53,825 nucleotides of DNA from an uncultured Lachnospiraceae bacterium (lineage in GTDB: Bacteria > Bacillota > Clostridia > Lachnospirales > Lachnospiraceae): the NCBI GenBank assembly GCA_910588215.1, contig CAJUQJ010000014.1, positions 1-53,825 of the forward strand, given 5' to 3'. Both the position numbers and the translations under genes were made by a program. The notes under the pieces were generated by a model that had not been told where the DNA came from, made no database searches, and saw only the letters and a program-made list of their open reading frames with translations. Shown here one piece after another: positions 1 through 9,493 of this stretch (position 1 is the first letter of the stretch; each line of letters starts with the position of its first letter).

Positions 1-2075
1 TAGGCTTCTATGGTCTTGTCATATTCCTGCTCTATATCCACAAAATCAACGATATAGCCATACTTATATACCTTTCCATTCGGAGACTTATATGGTCTAT
101 TTACTCTTGATATAGTCTGCAAAAGTGACTGCGCATGTGGACCTCGCAGAAGGTACATCTTTTTAAGACGCTTCACATCATAGCCTGTGGTAAGCATAAA
201 ATTCACAACCAGAATATCTGGTGCAAGTGTTTCTCTAAAGTCCACTTGATTATTTTTATTGATTTGCTTCTGCTTTGGATCGTCCGTATCTGTGATAACA
301 AGTCCAGTATTTAACTTGGAATTATCTTTGAACCACTGATGAACTTTTTTCGCCTGTGGATTTGTTCTGCATACAATCATACCGCCGATTGATGTGTCCG
401 AGTTTTGGAGTCTAAAATTGATAAAATCTCTTTCAATAAAAGCTCCCAGAGCATTTACATAGGCATCTGATTCATACACATCTTTATCCTCAAGCTGTTT
501 ATCCTCTATTTCCAGATTCTTCTTGATTTCTGATTTTGCTACAGTATCAATGTTTTCCTTTTTGATTCTAAGTGTATATCCATCGGCTATTGACTTATCA
601 TAAAAATACTTGTGGATATAATCACCAAACTTCAAATTGGAACGCTCTTTCTTTGAAAGTAAAGGAGTACCAGTAAGTGCAATATAAACGGCATCCAAGT
701 CACATGTCATAAGGTTTTTGAAAAATTCTCCTGTGGACGAATAACTTCTATGAGCTTCATCAACAAAGAAGATGCGCTGTATATTTGCATTATAATCATT
801 TTTCGCTTTTGGCATCTTACCTTCAAACTTCTGGATATTCACTACACAAATCTCACCAATAGCCTTACTTCCAACATTTTTGGATAATGGTCTTGTTAAT
901 TCCTTTGAAAATTCTGTCTTATTCTCACAATTTACTGTTTTCAGTCCTCTATTGGTAAACTCTATACTGGCTTGTGTAAGCAGGTCAAGCCTGTCCACCA
1001 CAAAGAAAAATCTGGTGCTAATATTTTTCTTTGCATAGTAATCCCTGATAACACGATTAGAAAAGGCTGCTATTGCTGTCTTTCCAGAACCTTGCGTATG
1101 CCAGATAATGCCTCCTTTACCGCCTGCGTCTAAGCGTTCAATAATTTTTCTGGTAGCAAAAAACTGAGGGTAACGCATAATGTGCTTCTCAGGAATCTGG
1201 CTACTTATAAACATAATTCCATACTGTAGGAAATACAAAAATCTTTCCTTATCGAATACAGAAGTCACAAAGCTATTACATGGAGTTGTTGTCTTTAAGT
1301 TCTCAGCAAACTCTGGTGTATCTGTTTCTGCTGAATTATAACCGCAGTCTTTCATTACATATTTGATTGTATCCATATCAATATCTTTATACGGATAAAT
1401 GATGTGATACTGTTCATTATCTTCTCTGAAAAATGAAAAGCTGGTGTTGTTTCCGTTTGGTGTGGTATAAAATGAGCCAGCCTTTACATCTTCCGCATCG
1501 TCATCTTCTTCATATTCCATATTGTTAGAAAAAGAAACGAACAGAATGAGATTGAAGAATTTCTTGTAGTCTGGATTCTGCAACCTTTTGTTTATCATCC
1601 TGTCAAATTCCTTCTGTATGCCACCATCATTATTCGGCTTCTTTACTTCCAGAAACGCCAGCGGCATACCATTAATCAAAATATTTATATCTGGTCTGAA
1701 GGAGCCTTCTTCCGTTCCCTCTATTACGCTAAATGGCAACTCATCTACAACTGCAAAATCATTCTTAGAAATATCCTCAAAATCAATCAGCTTTACCTTA
1801 TCTTTGGGATCTATAAGCCAGTAATAGAACTCTTTCCCCAAATCATTATTTTTCAAAACATTGTGAATGTCTGTAATAATACTCTTAATCTCATCATAAG
1901 TAAATTCCCTGCCATTGATTGCTTCAAGCGCAGGCTTAAACCTGTTTACAAAAATCTTTGTATTGAAATCTATATCAATATCATCTGCTTTGAGTGACTG
2001 ATAATTATAGTCCAATCTTAGAAATTGAATTGTAGCTGGAATTTTCACTCTGGTATCTTCGTTAAATACTGGCAT
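1..2075 (-). CDS. hsdR: Type I restriction endonuclease subunit R (HsdR), C-terminus outside window
   Basis: This is the motor and nuclease subunit of a type I restriction-modification complex, which translocates and cuts unmodified DNA together with HsdM and HsdS. About 691 residues are visible, starting at ATG 2075 with MPVFNEDTRVKIP, typical of the family. The PD-(D/E)xK nuclease core is present (D129 in RPDINIL, then E143 and K145 in FLEVKKP). A Walker A motif (TQGSGKT, near residue 325), a DEAH box (VDEAH, near 439) and the ALTGTPL helicase motif follow in order. The start codon follows the stop of the small winged-helix gene with no gap, so the two are translationally coupled. The C-terminal part and hsdM/hsdS are not in the window. 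The intact motifs suggest an active enzyme. Confidence 0.93.
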   Translation of the reverse strand, partial: MPVFNEDTRVKIPATIQFLRLDYNYQSLKADDIDIDFNTKIFVNRFKPALEAINGREFTYDEIKSIITDIHNVLKNNDLGKEFYYWLIDPKDKVKLIDFEDISKNDFAVVDELPFSVIEGTEEGSFRPDINILINGMPLAFLEVKKPNNDGGIQKEFDRMINKRLQNPDYKKFFNLILFVSFSNNMEYEEDDDAEDVKAGSFYTTPNGNNTSFSFFREDNEQYHIIYPYKDIDMDTIKYVMKDCGYNSAETDTPEFAENLKTTTPCNSFVTSVFDKERFLYFLQYGIMFISSQIPEKHIMRYPQFFATRKIIERLDAGGKGGIIWHTQGSGKTAIAAFSNRVIRDYYAKKNISTRFFFVVDRLDLLTQASIEFTNRGLKTVNCENKTEFSKELTRPLSKNVGSKAIGEICVVNIQKFEGKMPKAKNDYNANIQRIFFVDEAHRSYSSTGEFFKNLMTCDLDAVYIALTGTPLLSKKERSNLKFGDYIHKYFYDKSIADGYTLRIKKENIDTVAKSEIKKNLEIEDKQLEDKDVYESDAYVNALGAFIERDFINFRLQNSDTSIGGMIVCRTNPQAKKVHQWFKDNSKLNTGLVITDTDDPKQKQINKNNQVDFRETLAPDILVVNFMLTTGYDVKRLKKMYLLRGPHAQSLLQTISRVNRPYKSPNGKVYKYGYIVDFVDIEQEYDKTIEA

Positions 2076-2372
2076 CTATTCTATCTCTCCTATCTTATCT
2101 TCAAGTTTTTCCATATCTTTTATAATGATAATCGCCTTTTCCGTAAGCTCATACTTTCCTCTTTTCCCCTCAATCGGAAGCAACAAATTATCATCTCTTA
2201 GCTGTTTGAATAGTTTATTTATGGTTATAGTGCTTACGCCGATCAAGGGTGCCATCTCTACCTGTGACAAAGGAACATACTTTGTTCCGTCAGGCAGCTC
2301 AATCTGACAGGAATACATATACTTTAAAACCTTATATGCATTACTTGTCATCTTATCAATTATTGAATCCAT
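2076..2372 (-). CDS. Small winged-helix DNA-binding protein upstream of hsdR
   Basis: This 98-residue protein has a central helix-turn-helix (about residues 37-62, with LSQVEMAPLIGVSTITINKL) followed by a basic wing (GKRGKYELTEKA) and a short acidic C-terminal helix. The overall plan is that of a MarR/GntR/RepL-like winged helix; I cannot assign the family. Its TAG stop abuts the hsdR ATG (spacing 0), and a consensus promoter lies about 60 bases upstream of its start, so it is the first gene of the hsdR operon. The likely role is a regulator of restriction expression, possibly autoregulatory. This is inferred from context only. Confidence 0.75.
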   Translation of the reverse strand: MDSIIDKMTSNAYKVLKYMYSCQIELPDGTKYVPLSQVEMAPLIGVSTITINKLFKQLRDDNLLLPIEGKRGKYELTEKAIIIIKDMEKLEDKIGEIE

Positions 2373-2431
2373 GTTCTATGCTCACCCTTTCATAATATTT
2401 TGAAATAACTAATATAAATAAATTTATATCT

Positions 2432-2460
2432 ATTATATTTCATTCCTGTGTTTTAGACAA
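2432..2460 (-). promoter_or_regulatory. SigA-type promoter of the wHTH-hsdR operon
   Basis: On the minus strand the -35 TTGTCT (2455-2460) and -10 TATAAT (2432-2437) are separated by exactly 17 bases. They lie about 60 bases upstream of the winged-helix start codon, which has a GGGTG ribosome binding site. Confidence 0.7.
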
Positions 2461-2495
2461 TCCCTTTTACGAAAATCTCTGCCTTTTTGCATCCA

Positions 2496-2525
2496 TTGAC
2501 TTCAGGCATCCCAAAATTATACAAT
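2496..2525 (+). promoter_or_regulatory. SigA-type promoter reading toward the methyltransferase
   Basis: The -35 TTGACT (2496-2501) and -10 TACAAT (2520-2525) are 18 bases apart. Transcription should start near 2532. That places the intrinsic terminator at 2559-2605 inside the 5' leader of the downstream methyltransferase gene. It diverges from the hsdR operon promoter. Confidence 0.65.
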
Positions 2526-2558
2526 CTAATTAGCACAAAAATTGAATATTACCAATGC

Positions 2559-2605
2559 AGAGCATTGAGCGCAGCTTACGAGCTACCTCTCAATGCTCTT
2601 TTTTT
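2559..2605 (+). terminator. Intrinsic terminator (possible attenuator) in the methyltransferase leader
   Basis: A perfect 11-bp stem (AGAGCATTGAG with CTCAATGCTCT, 2559-2569 and 2589-2599) is followed directly by a T run. No gene on the plus strand ends here; only the promoter at 2496-2525 lies upstream. It therefore either ends a short RNA of about 70 nt or attenuates the methyltransferase gene that starts at 2644. Confidence 0.75.
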
Positions 2606-2643
2606 GTGTTCAAAACCAAACAAAGAAAGGAATTAAATATATT

Positions 2644-3678
2644 ATGGAAAAGAACAAAAATTTGAATGATTCAAAAAGAAGAAAAAATGACGAGTTTTAT
2701 ACCTTGCTCCCAGACATAGAGGCAGAACTCCTGCACTATAAGAAACGCTTTAGAGGGAAAACCATCTATTGCAACTGTGACAATCCAGTGTTTTCTAATT
2801 TCTGGAAATACTTCAAAATACACTTTAAAGAATTTGGAATTAAGAAACTCATAGCCACCTACTACGATTTTGGAAAACCTACATATAAGTATGTACTTGA
2901 TTCTGGAAATGATGAGCCAGTAAAAACTCCCCTTATCGGTGACGGAGACTTTAGAAGCCCTGAATGTATAGAGATACTAAAAGAGGCGGATATAATAGTT
3001 ACAAATCCACCATTCTCTCTGTTTAGAGAATATATTGCACAGCTTATCAAATATGACAAAAGATTTACTATTATTGGAAGCCTTAATGCTGTCGGCTACA
3101 GGGATGTATTTCCCCTCATAAAGAGCCGCCAGATCTGGATCAGCTCCAACAATCCACACCAACGCTTTAGAATCCCTGATGCTTATGATATAGGTGTAAC
3201 TTGTGTTGATTCGGATGGTCATAAATATGCTACTATTGGAAATATTGCATGGTTTACCACCATTCCTACATCAAGAGATTTTGCTGATTTACCTCTAACA
3301 GCTCTCTACTCTCCTGAAAAATATCCCCATTACGATAATTACGATGCAATCAATGTCAATAAGCTCTCTGAGATTCCCTGTGATTATGATGGTGTCATGG
3401 GTGTACCTGTTACCTTTATCGCCAAATATAACCCAGGACAATTTAAAATTTTAGGGATAACAACTGGATCAGATGCATTTGAGGCATCCCCTACCAAGAA
3501 ATATATCAATCCTGTCCGTATGACTGGCACTCATAAGGGCGGTAGCAGCACAAATACTTCTGCTGTGCTTTTGCTCTCCGAACCACCAGCAGACGGAGCT
3601 TATTACACCGCTGATAATGTGGATGGATTCTTAAAAGTCTTATACAAGCGAATTTTAATTCAAAAAAATAAGCCATAG
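2644..3678 (+). CDS. EcoRI-family DNA adenine-N6 methyltransferase, solitary
   Basis: The 344-residue protein resembles the EcoRI-type adenine methylase family (Pfam EcoRI_methylase). Visible features are an N-terminal KRRKNDEFYT segment, a repeat-like YCNCDNP element, and the catalytic motif IV as TNPPFS near residue 124. It should transfer a methyl group from S-adenosylmethionine to adenine in a specific site. I chose ATG 2644, preceded by AAGAAAGGAAT; an upstream in-frame ATG at 2593 falls inside the terminator hairpin and is unlikely. No cognate restriction endonuclease is adjacent, so it may be an orphan that protects the element or changes host methylation. It is divergent from hsdR and convergent with the Cna-B gene. 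The leader terminator suggests regulated expression. Confidence 0.85.
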   Translation: MEKNKNLNDSKRRKNDEFYTLLPDIEAELLHYKKRFRGKTIYCNCDNPVFSNFWKYFKIHFKEFGIKKLIATYYDFGKPTYKYVLDSGNDEPVKTPLIGDGDFRSPECIEILKEADIIVTNPPFSLFREYIAQLIKYDKRFTIIGSLNAVGYRDVFPLIKSRQIWISSNNPHQRFRIPDAYDIGVTCVDSDGHKYATIGNIAWFTTIPTSRDFADLPLTALYSPEKYPHYDNYDAINVNKLSEIPCDYDGVMGVPVTFIAKYNPGQFKILGITTGSDAFEASPTKKYINPVRMTGTHKGGSSTNTSAVLLLSEPPADGAYYTADNVDGFLKVLYKRILIQKNKP

Positions 3679-3701
3679 GTTTTACGCCTACGGCTTATTT
3701 T
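3666..3701. terminator. Bidirectional terminator between the methyltransferase and Cna-B genes
   Basis: The arms AAATAAGCCATAGG and CCTACGGCTTATTT form a 14-bp stem with one mismatch. A-rich sequence precedes it and T-rich sequence follows, so it can stop both converging genes. The methyltransferase stop codon lies inside the stem. Confidence 0.8.
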
Positions 3702-3703
3702 CA

Positions 3704-6700
3704 TTAGTTTGTAAAGAAGTTTGCAATTTTTGATAAAAGACTTGCTTTTTCTTCATTTGAGGAATATTTGAAAAGATTTTCCTTTTCTTCTTTGTCCTCG
3801 TATGGTCTATCTGGTTCTATTTTATTATTGACTTTGATTTGTAGCGTTTCTTCTTCTGCGGCATCTTTTGTTATTGTAAGTACATAGTCATTGCCGACCT
3901 TTTCAAAAGTAATACCTTCTACAGAGTTAAGAGATTCCATAGATACAAAATCAAAATACATATCATCTTTTTCTGTGATCGTATATGTACCAATAGGAAT
4001 CTCTCTAACAGTAACAGTGTTTTTATTATCTATTTGAACAGAAATAGTGTCCCCTGTTTCCCTATTTTTCATAGATACTTGGAACTTGTATAAATCATCC
4101 CTTTTAAGCTGCAGCTTTTCAAAGGCTTCATCTGTTCCTTCTATCCCTTTTATAAAACTAATATTAACAGAATCTACTCCTTCATAAGTATTAACTATAT
4201 TGAATAATCCTTCTGCTGGCACATCAGAGGATAAGGTTCCTGTATAATGCCATAACATATTTAAATTATTTCCATAGTTACCATGATTGGGTGATTCTGG
4301 ATAATCTGTTCCTGTTAGTTCTGTTGCTGTATAATTAGGTAATGTTGCCACAGTTCCAGTTGCACTAACTTCTGCCGATTCTATGGAATCAATACTAAAT
4401 CCATAATAACTGCATTGGCTACTATCTGTTCTCCAGTATAGGTAAAAATCATTTGTCGGAACATTTACGGTTTTTCCTGCAAGATCTGTTCCTCCCCATT
4501 TACCTAATTTAAAAGACTGTCCGTCTTGCTTGTAATATATTTCAACATAGTCATAGTTTGCGCTTTCTGTTCTACATTGGCTATTAAATTTAATCGCCAA
4601 ACCATTTCTGTTATCAGTTCCGTTTCCATTTGTATATTGAGTTGTATATTTTTCAATAGGAATTTCTTCTACAGAATAAATACATCTTGTTTCATCTGCA
4701 TTATAAATAGGTACTTTATCGAATGAATATTTCCATTCTTTATCTGCATTTGTTGTTGTGGTTCTATAAACATTTCCATCTTTTAAAAGCTTTATAGTAA
4801 TGCTTTCTGGACGTTTGGATTCAGTATCTCCCACCCATGTCTTAGTTCCAGATATGTCTGTGAAAATATCATTTCTTAAAGTATTTGTGATTTCATAACA
4901 ATCTTCTAATTCATTGTATTCTATAGAGCTTGAGTACAATAACAATGGTGCTTCTTCAATAGTATATCTATCCGAATCCTCTATTAAAAGGTCTGTAAAT
5001 GTTACCGACAAATTATCTTTTGTGATCTGTTTTCTTTCTACTTCTTTTCCATCCTTTTTTAGAATAATATCTATTGACTCTGGGCGAAGTCCCCATTTAT
5101 TATTTTCATCTTCCCACGTTTTATTGACAGCCAAATCATAATAATCGCTAAGACTGACTTTTACGATATTTGAATTAATACCAGTAATAAAATCTACAGG
5201 TCTATCATAATCATCAAGTGCTTGCCATTGTGTACGGCATCCATTATAGGATAAAATCTTTCTGTTTTCTTCTGGTGGTGCTTTCATTTTAACCAATACA
5301 TAGGTTTGTGAGTTCGCAGGCAAAACAGCCTTTTGCGATTCATCATCTTTATTCAAATATTCAAAAGCAAGCGATTTCACTTTACTTTTATCCACTGAAT
5401 CAGAATATTCTTTCCACGAATCATCATCGGAAAGATTTCCTGCTTTTGCATTTTCTGAATAGTATACTTTCACTTTATATCCTTTATTCTCAGCATAAGA
5501 AGTATCTACTCCTAAAAATTCACCATTCCAGTGTTTTTTCGTTCCATAAGCCGTTATAAAATTTTGTTCTGCAGAGTATGGATCTTGTACATATTCTTCT
5601 ATAGAATCGTAAATCACAAGATTTGTAACATTTGCTGAACCTGTCCTTGCCCTTAATTTATAAGTATATTCTGAATCAGGAGATGCTTTTACAGTTCCTG
5701 TCGAATAGTTGCTTTTATCTGTCTGCACGTATTTTGTTACATCTTGGTGAGTTGAAATTACAGAAGTTATTGTTGTCGTTGCTTTCTGATAGGAAATTTT
5801 TTCTGTTGTATCACCATTTTCATTTATATCAGATGCATCTTTATCATAATGTCCATTATCTGAAATAGACATGCCTTCACTAAGGTTCCCTCCCAAGGAT
5901 TTCCCATAACAATAATTAGTCCACACGTTTCCATATTCTAAGAATGAGTCATAAGAAATAGCATATCTACAGGAGACCATTGCTCCTATATAATATTTAA
6001 AACTAGATGTTCCAAATATTATAGGGGAATCAGAAAAATCAACTTTCACTTCTACTTTTGTCCTGCCTGTATTGTTCCAATTCTTTGTTATTTTTACAGC
6101 GGATTGATTTTTAACTATTTCTATCAGTTCAGACACGCTAACTTTTGTGCCATCTAATTTATACAATAAAAAATCAGAATTAACGGAAGAATTAGGACCT
6201 AATGACGAGCTTATCCTATCAGTATCCCTACTGTATACCGCTACTATTGATTTTTGGATTTCTTCTTCATTTGAAAGTAACTCCATTCCTGCAGGTAATA
6301 AATCATAAAATATAAACCCATTTATTGCATCATTTTCATCATACTGTTCTATATAATTATAACCAATACTGTCACCAAATGCTTCGCTTAATTTTACTAA
6401 TCCGCCAATATTAAAACTTCCCAGGAATTGTTCATTCGCTACATCTTGCGTTACTCCGTTAAATGATTTTGGACTATAAAGATAATTCTTATCTTTCTTA
6501 ACAGAATAGTATTCCCATAGTTGATATGCACAGTCTCTTTGCATATAATGCCCGTAAGTCTCTAAATCGTAATTCGCTATTTCCTTCTTAGTGATAGGTG
6601 TATTATAAGAATCTTCCCCCACAGTATTTTGCAGGATATAATTTCCATCTTTATCTTTGAAGTACACTTGTATATAATCAAAATTATAAAGTGTCCCCGT

Positions 6701-8686
6701 TTCAGAAATATCTTTCTTTTTCAAACAGACATATGTACTGTATGCAGCTCCATTAGTAGAACTGACTGATGTTGGGACTAAACTTTCTGTCATATCATAG
6801 ATGTTAATATACCACCCAACAATTTTATCTTCCTCCGAAAAAGACCAAGCTCCTCGCCCTTGTGGATAGTAAGAAGACTTATCGCCGCCATATCCATTTT
6901 TAAACTTTTCAAAAGAAACATATTCCGTTTCGTCTGCATATCTTACAAATAATTCACAATCATATTTCCCACTAGGAATACTGTTACCATTTCCATTTTT
7001 TAAATTAATTCTTTGGACAGAACTGAAAAAGTACTCATCATCATTGAGTTTTACATAGTTGTTATTCTTATCTGTAGCATATAAAAGATCATCCCCAACC
7101 CTTACTGTCATTGGGGTTCCTGTATAGATTGCTGTAGGATACAAATACCAGCTGCTAGAATTACGTGACCAGCCGTTTATAATATCTTGGTATCGCATTG
7201 AGACATAATCTTTTGTCGCTGGATAGCTAGTTGTTTTATCTACCCTGTATAAATCTCCTGAATAAATAAAATCAAATTCTGCAAGGTTTATCGTTACACT
7301 GGATGTGTCTAAATATTCCAGCTTTGTTAAATCATCTTTATAATACCCATAATAATCTGCCGTATTGGTAATTATTAAATTTCCATTTCCCTCATTAAAG
7401 ACTGATTTAGGGTAGCCTGCATATACTATTCGATTATTGCCAATACTGCCTCCCATGCAAGTATTATCTAAAATATACAGTCCATTTTCATCTGCTGGAG
7501 TCAGCCTCTCACCATTTGTTTTATAGAGAACACATTCTTTTGGAAATACATCATACACAAGGGCAGTGCTATGATCCATCCCTATTTGGGGATATTCATC
7601 AGTTACTGATCCTAATCGAAAACTATATTCCACCCATATATAATCGGATGCATTTTCTCCAAGTCCATCATATGAGGATATTTTACCTGCACTCTTAGTT
7701 ATACTGGCAGGAGGCTTTTCCCATGGATGAATATATGTTCTTGTATAATCAAAAACTACTTTATTGCTTTTGGCAATTCCTTCAATTTCAGCCTGTAAAT
7801 CCATATTTAAAGAATGAGTACATTCATCTTCATATCTTTCTGGCTGGTATGTTGAATAACTGCTTCCAGTAGCTGAATACCTTCCTACTTCTAAAAAAGG
7901 AGTTAAAGTATACACAATCTGGATACTTCCTTCAAAGTCTGATTTTTCCTCGATAGTATTAGCATTTGTAAAGATAATATCATCCGAATAATAACTTAAA
8001 GAATTAAAACTCTGTCCAATAGAGCCATCTTCTTTATAATAACAAGTCGTATAATCCCAGTCATAGCCCGTATGTGCATAATCATTCGCTCCCACTACAG
8101 CACTCCATTTTAATCTACAATCTGCTCGTCCATTAGATCCAAGAGAGCCTCTTAGGTCAAACATTATGTTGGAAATTTTTATTTTTAAATCCCCAGGCTC
8201 ATAAGTCGTTATAGCATTTGTATTCTTATAGTTTATCTGCACTGTAATTACTCGTGGCTCTCCCATTCCTGCCCCACCATCTGAAGCGTCCCAGTTAATT
8301 TCTGTAAGCGGCGTTTTTCCATTATCTACTGTTGAATCATAAAATACAAGTCCAAGCTCCCAGTTATCGGTGGATGTTTCTTCATCATCTTCTGTATTAT
8401 CACTTTGTAGTGATATTTCATTATTTAGTTTTTCTTTAGAAGAATCTACATCATTAGAGGATATGTCTGATATAGATGTATCTTCTGTTGAATTTGAATC
8501 TGTTGCCACCTCTGTAGAAGTGGCATTAGATTCTTCCGTACTTGCTATGTTTTCTGTGTTTAATTCATCCAGCGTTTGCTGCTCTGTGTTCGATTCTCCT
8601 GCTGACAAAGCATTAACAGGCACAGATGTAAATAAGACACAGGCTGCTAAAATTGCTGAAAATGCTTGATTAAATTTCTTTATCAA
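3704..8686 (-). CDS. Giant Cna-B (SpaA-type isopeptide) surface protein, 1,660 aa, no sorting signal seen
   Basis: The protein begins with a signal peptide (lysines, hydrophobic core, VPVNALSA, about residues 1-28). A Ser/Thr/Glu/Asn-rich linker runs to about residue 100, followed by long beta-rich regions. Cna-B-like domains are recognisable at about 1185 (NKTWEDENNKWGLRPES), about 1275 (GTKTWVGDTESKRPESITI) and about 1505 (ISFIKGIEGTDEAFEK). Such domains usually form Lys-Asn isopeptide bonds and occur in adhesins. The C-terminus ends in IANFFTN with no LPxTG motif or membrane helix, which is unusual; it may be released or held by another partner. Translation starts at TTG 8686, set by AAGGAG seven bases upstream. 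It stands alone as a transcription unit. Confidence 0.85.
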   Translation of the reverse strand: MIKKFNQAFSAILAACVLFTSVPVNALSAGESNTEQQTLDELNTENIASTEESNATSTEVATDSNSTEDTSISDISSNDVDSSKEKLNNEISLQSDNTEDDEETSTDNWELGLVFYDSTVDNGKTPLTEINWDASDGGAGMGEPRVITVQINYKNTNAITTYEPGDLKIKISNIMFDLRGSLGSNGRADCRLKWSAVVGANDYAHTGYDWDYTTCYYKEDGSIGQSFNSLSYYSDDIIFTNANTIEEKSDFEGSIQIVYTLTPFLEVGRYSATGSSYSTYQPERYEDECTHSLNMDLQAEIEGIAKSNKVVFDYTRTYIHPWEKPPASITKSAGKISSYDGLGENASDYIWVEYSFRLGSVTDEYPQIGMDHSTALVYDVFPKECVLYKTNGERLTPADENGLYILDNTCMGGSIGNNRIVYAGYPKSVFNEGNGNLIITNTADYYGYYKDDLTKLEYLDTSSVTINLAEFDFIYSGDLYRVDKTTSYPATKDYVSMRYQDIINGWSRNSSSWYLYPTAIYTGTPMTVRVGDDLLYATDKNNNYVKLNDDEYFFSSVQRINLKNGNGNSIPSGKYDCELFVRYADETEYVSFEKFKNGYGGDKSSYYPQGRGAWSFSEEDKIVGWYINIYDMTESLVPTSVSSTNGAAYSTYVCLKKKDISETGTLYNFDYIQVYFKDKDGNYILQNTVGEDSYNTPITKKEIANYDLETYGHYMQRDCAYQLWEYYSVKKDKNYLYSPKSFNGVTQDVANEQFLGSFNIGGLVKLSEAFGDSIGYNYIEQYDENDAINGFIFYDLLPAGMELLSNEEEIQKSIVAVYSRDTDRISSSLGPNSSVNSDFLLYKLDGTKVSVSELIEIVKNQSAVKITKNWNNTGRTKVEVKVDFSDSPIIFGTSSFKYYIGAMVSCRYAISYDSFLEYGNVWTNYCYGKSLGGNLSEGMSISDNGHYDKDASDINENGDTTEKISYQKATTTITSVISTHQDVTKYVQTDKSNYSTGTVKASPDSEYTYKLRARTGSANVTNLVIYDSIEEYVQDPYSAEQNFITAYGTKKHWNGEFLGVDTSYAENKGYKVKVYYSENAKAGNLSDDDSWKEYSDSVDKSKVKSLAFEYLNKDDESQKAVLPANSQTYVLVKMKAPPEENRKILSYNGCRTQWQALDDYDRPVDFITGINSNIVKVSLSDYYDLAVNKTWEDENNKWGLRPESIDIILKKDGKEVERKQITKDNLSVTFTDLLIEDSDRYTIEEAPLLLYSSSIEYNELEDCYEITNTLRNDIFTDISGTKTWVGDTESKRPESITIKLLKDGNVYRTTTTNADKEWKYSFDKVPIYNADETRCIYSVEEIPIEKYTTQYTNGNGTDNRNGLAIKFNSQCRTESANYDYVEIYYKQDGQSFKLGKWGGTDLAGKTVNVPTNDFYLYWRTDSSQCSYYGFSIDSIESAEVSATGTVATLPNYTATELTGTDYPESPNHGNYGNNLNMLWHYTGTLSSDVPAEGLFNIVNTYEGVDSVNISFIKGIEGTDEAFEKLQLKRDDLYKFQVSMKNRETGDTISVQIDNKNTVTVREIPIGTYTITEKDDMYFDFVSMESLNSVEGITFEKVGNDYVLTITKDAAEEETLQIKVNNKIEPDRPYEDKEEKENLFKYSSNEEKASLLSKIANFFTN

Positions 8687-8794
8687 TTCAATTCTCCTTT
8701 CAATCTATTTCTTGATATTGACTTTTATATATGAGGATTTTATATAAGAGGATAATAGAGACAATACCAAATAATTTATAGACTGCAAGAGAGG

Positions 8795-8825
8795 TTTTAT
8801 TTGTATATGTAATATACAAATAAAA
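8795..8825. repeat. Perfect 14-bp hairpin upstream of the Cna-B gene
   Basis: TTTTATTTGTATAT is followed by a 3-nt loop and its exact reverse complement. A GAGG-ATAC-CCTC-TTTT hairpin follows at 8826-8840. The 280-base gap 8687-8967 has no gene; it should contain the Cna-B promoter and the terminator of the 135-residue protein gene at 8968-9375. Confidence 0.6.
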
Positions 8826-8967
8826 GAGGATACCCTCTTTTGCTTATGATTTAGGCAACAAAAAAAGCATAGATCTGTCCTTTAATAGAATTAAAAAACA
8901 AAATCCATACCTTTTCTCTGCTTAAATTAAGTTTATAACACAATCTGTTTTTAGTCAATACTTTTTT

Positions 8968-9375
8968 TTAATTTCGTTTATACGTTTCGTTCATATAATA
9001 TTTTATTGGATTCGCTTCACCTCTTCGATATAAGTTTGCAATAGATTTTTCTATATATTTATCTCTGATATTTTCTTCTGCAATTTCTCCAACAAATTCA
9101 AATCTATCCGCTGGCGTTTCAGCATCTGGAAGTGTTGGTCTTGGTATTGATCCTGCGGGGATCCATTCTTTTATTTTGTATACTTCTTTTATAATACCTT
9201 TATAGATACAAAAAGCATAATCTGCCTTTTCTGCTCTCTTAACATCTACTTTCCAACACCCTCTTGTTACTTCGTATAACTCAAGCTCTGTCATATTTTC
9301 TCTATATGCCTGATTGATTTTTATAGCAATAACATTTTCTGTTATATCTTCACGAGCTAAAATATTATCTTCCAT
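8968..9375 (-). CDS. Conserved hypothetical protein, 135 aa
   Basis: The start is ATG 9375, preceded by GGAGGG. The sequence contains the stretch LYEVTRGCWKV, then ADYAFCIYKGIIKEVYKIKEWIPAG. This kind of 'TRG-W ... YRGIIREVY ... WxPAG' unit is one I associate with small proteins near restriction or phage genes, but I do not recognise a named family with certainty. It is soluble, with no signal peptide or membrane segment. The C-terminal part is basic (RRGEANPIKYYMNETYKRN). No function is assigned. Confidence 0.65.
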   Translation of the reverse strand: MEDNILAREDITENVIAIKINQAYRENMTELELYEVTRGCWKVDVKRAEKADYAFCIYKGIIKEVYKIKEWIPAGSIPRPTLPDAETPADRFEFVGEIAEENIRDKYIEKSIANLYRRGEANPIKYYMNETYKRN

Positions 9376-9493
9376 GATAAATCCCTCCTGACTAAGCATC
9401 TGAAATATTCACCATAATAACATAGTTCCACTGCTCTTACAATGTTTCCGCTGTAAGCAGGAAACAAAAATAAAAGAGAATATTTTTTGATTT

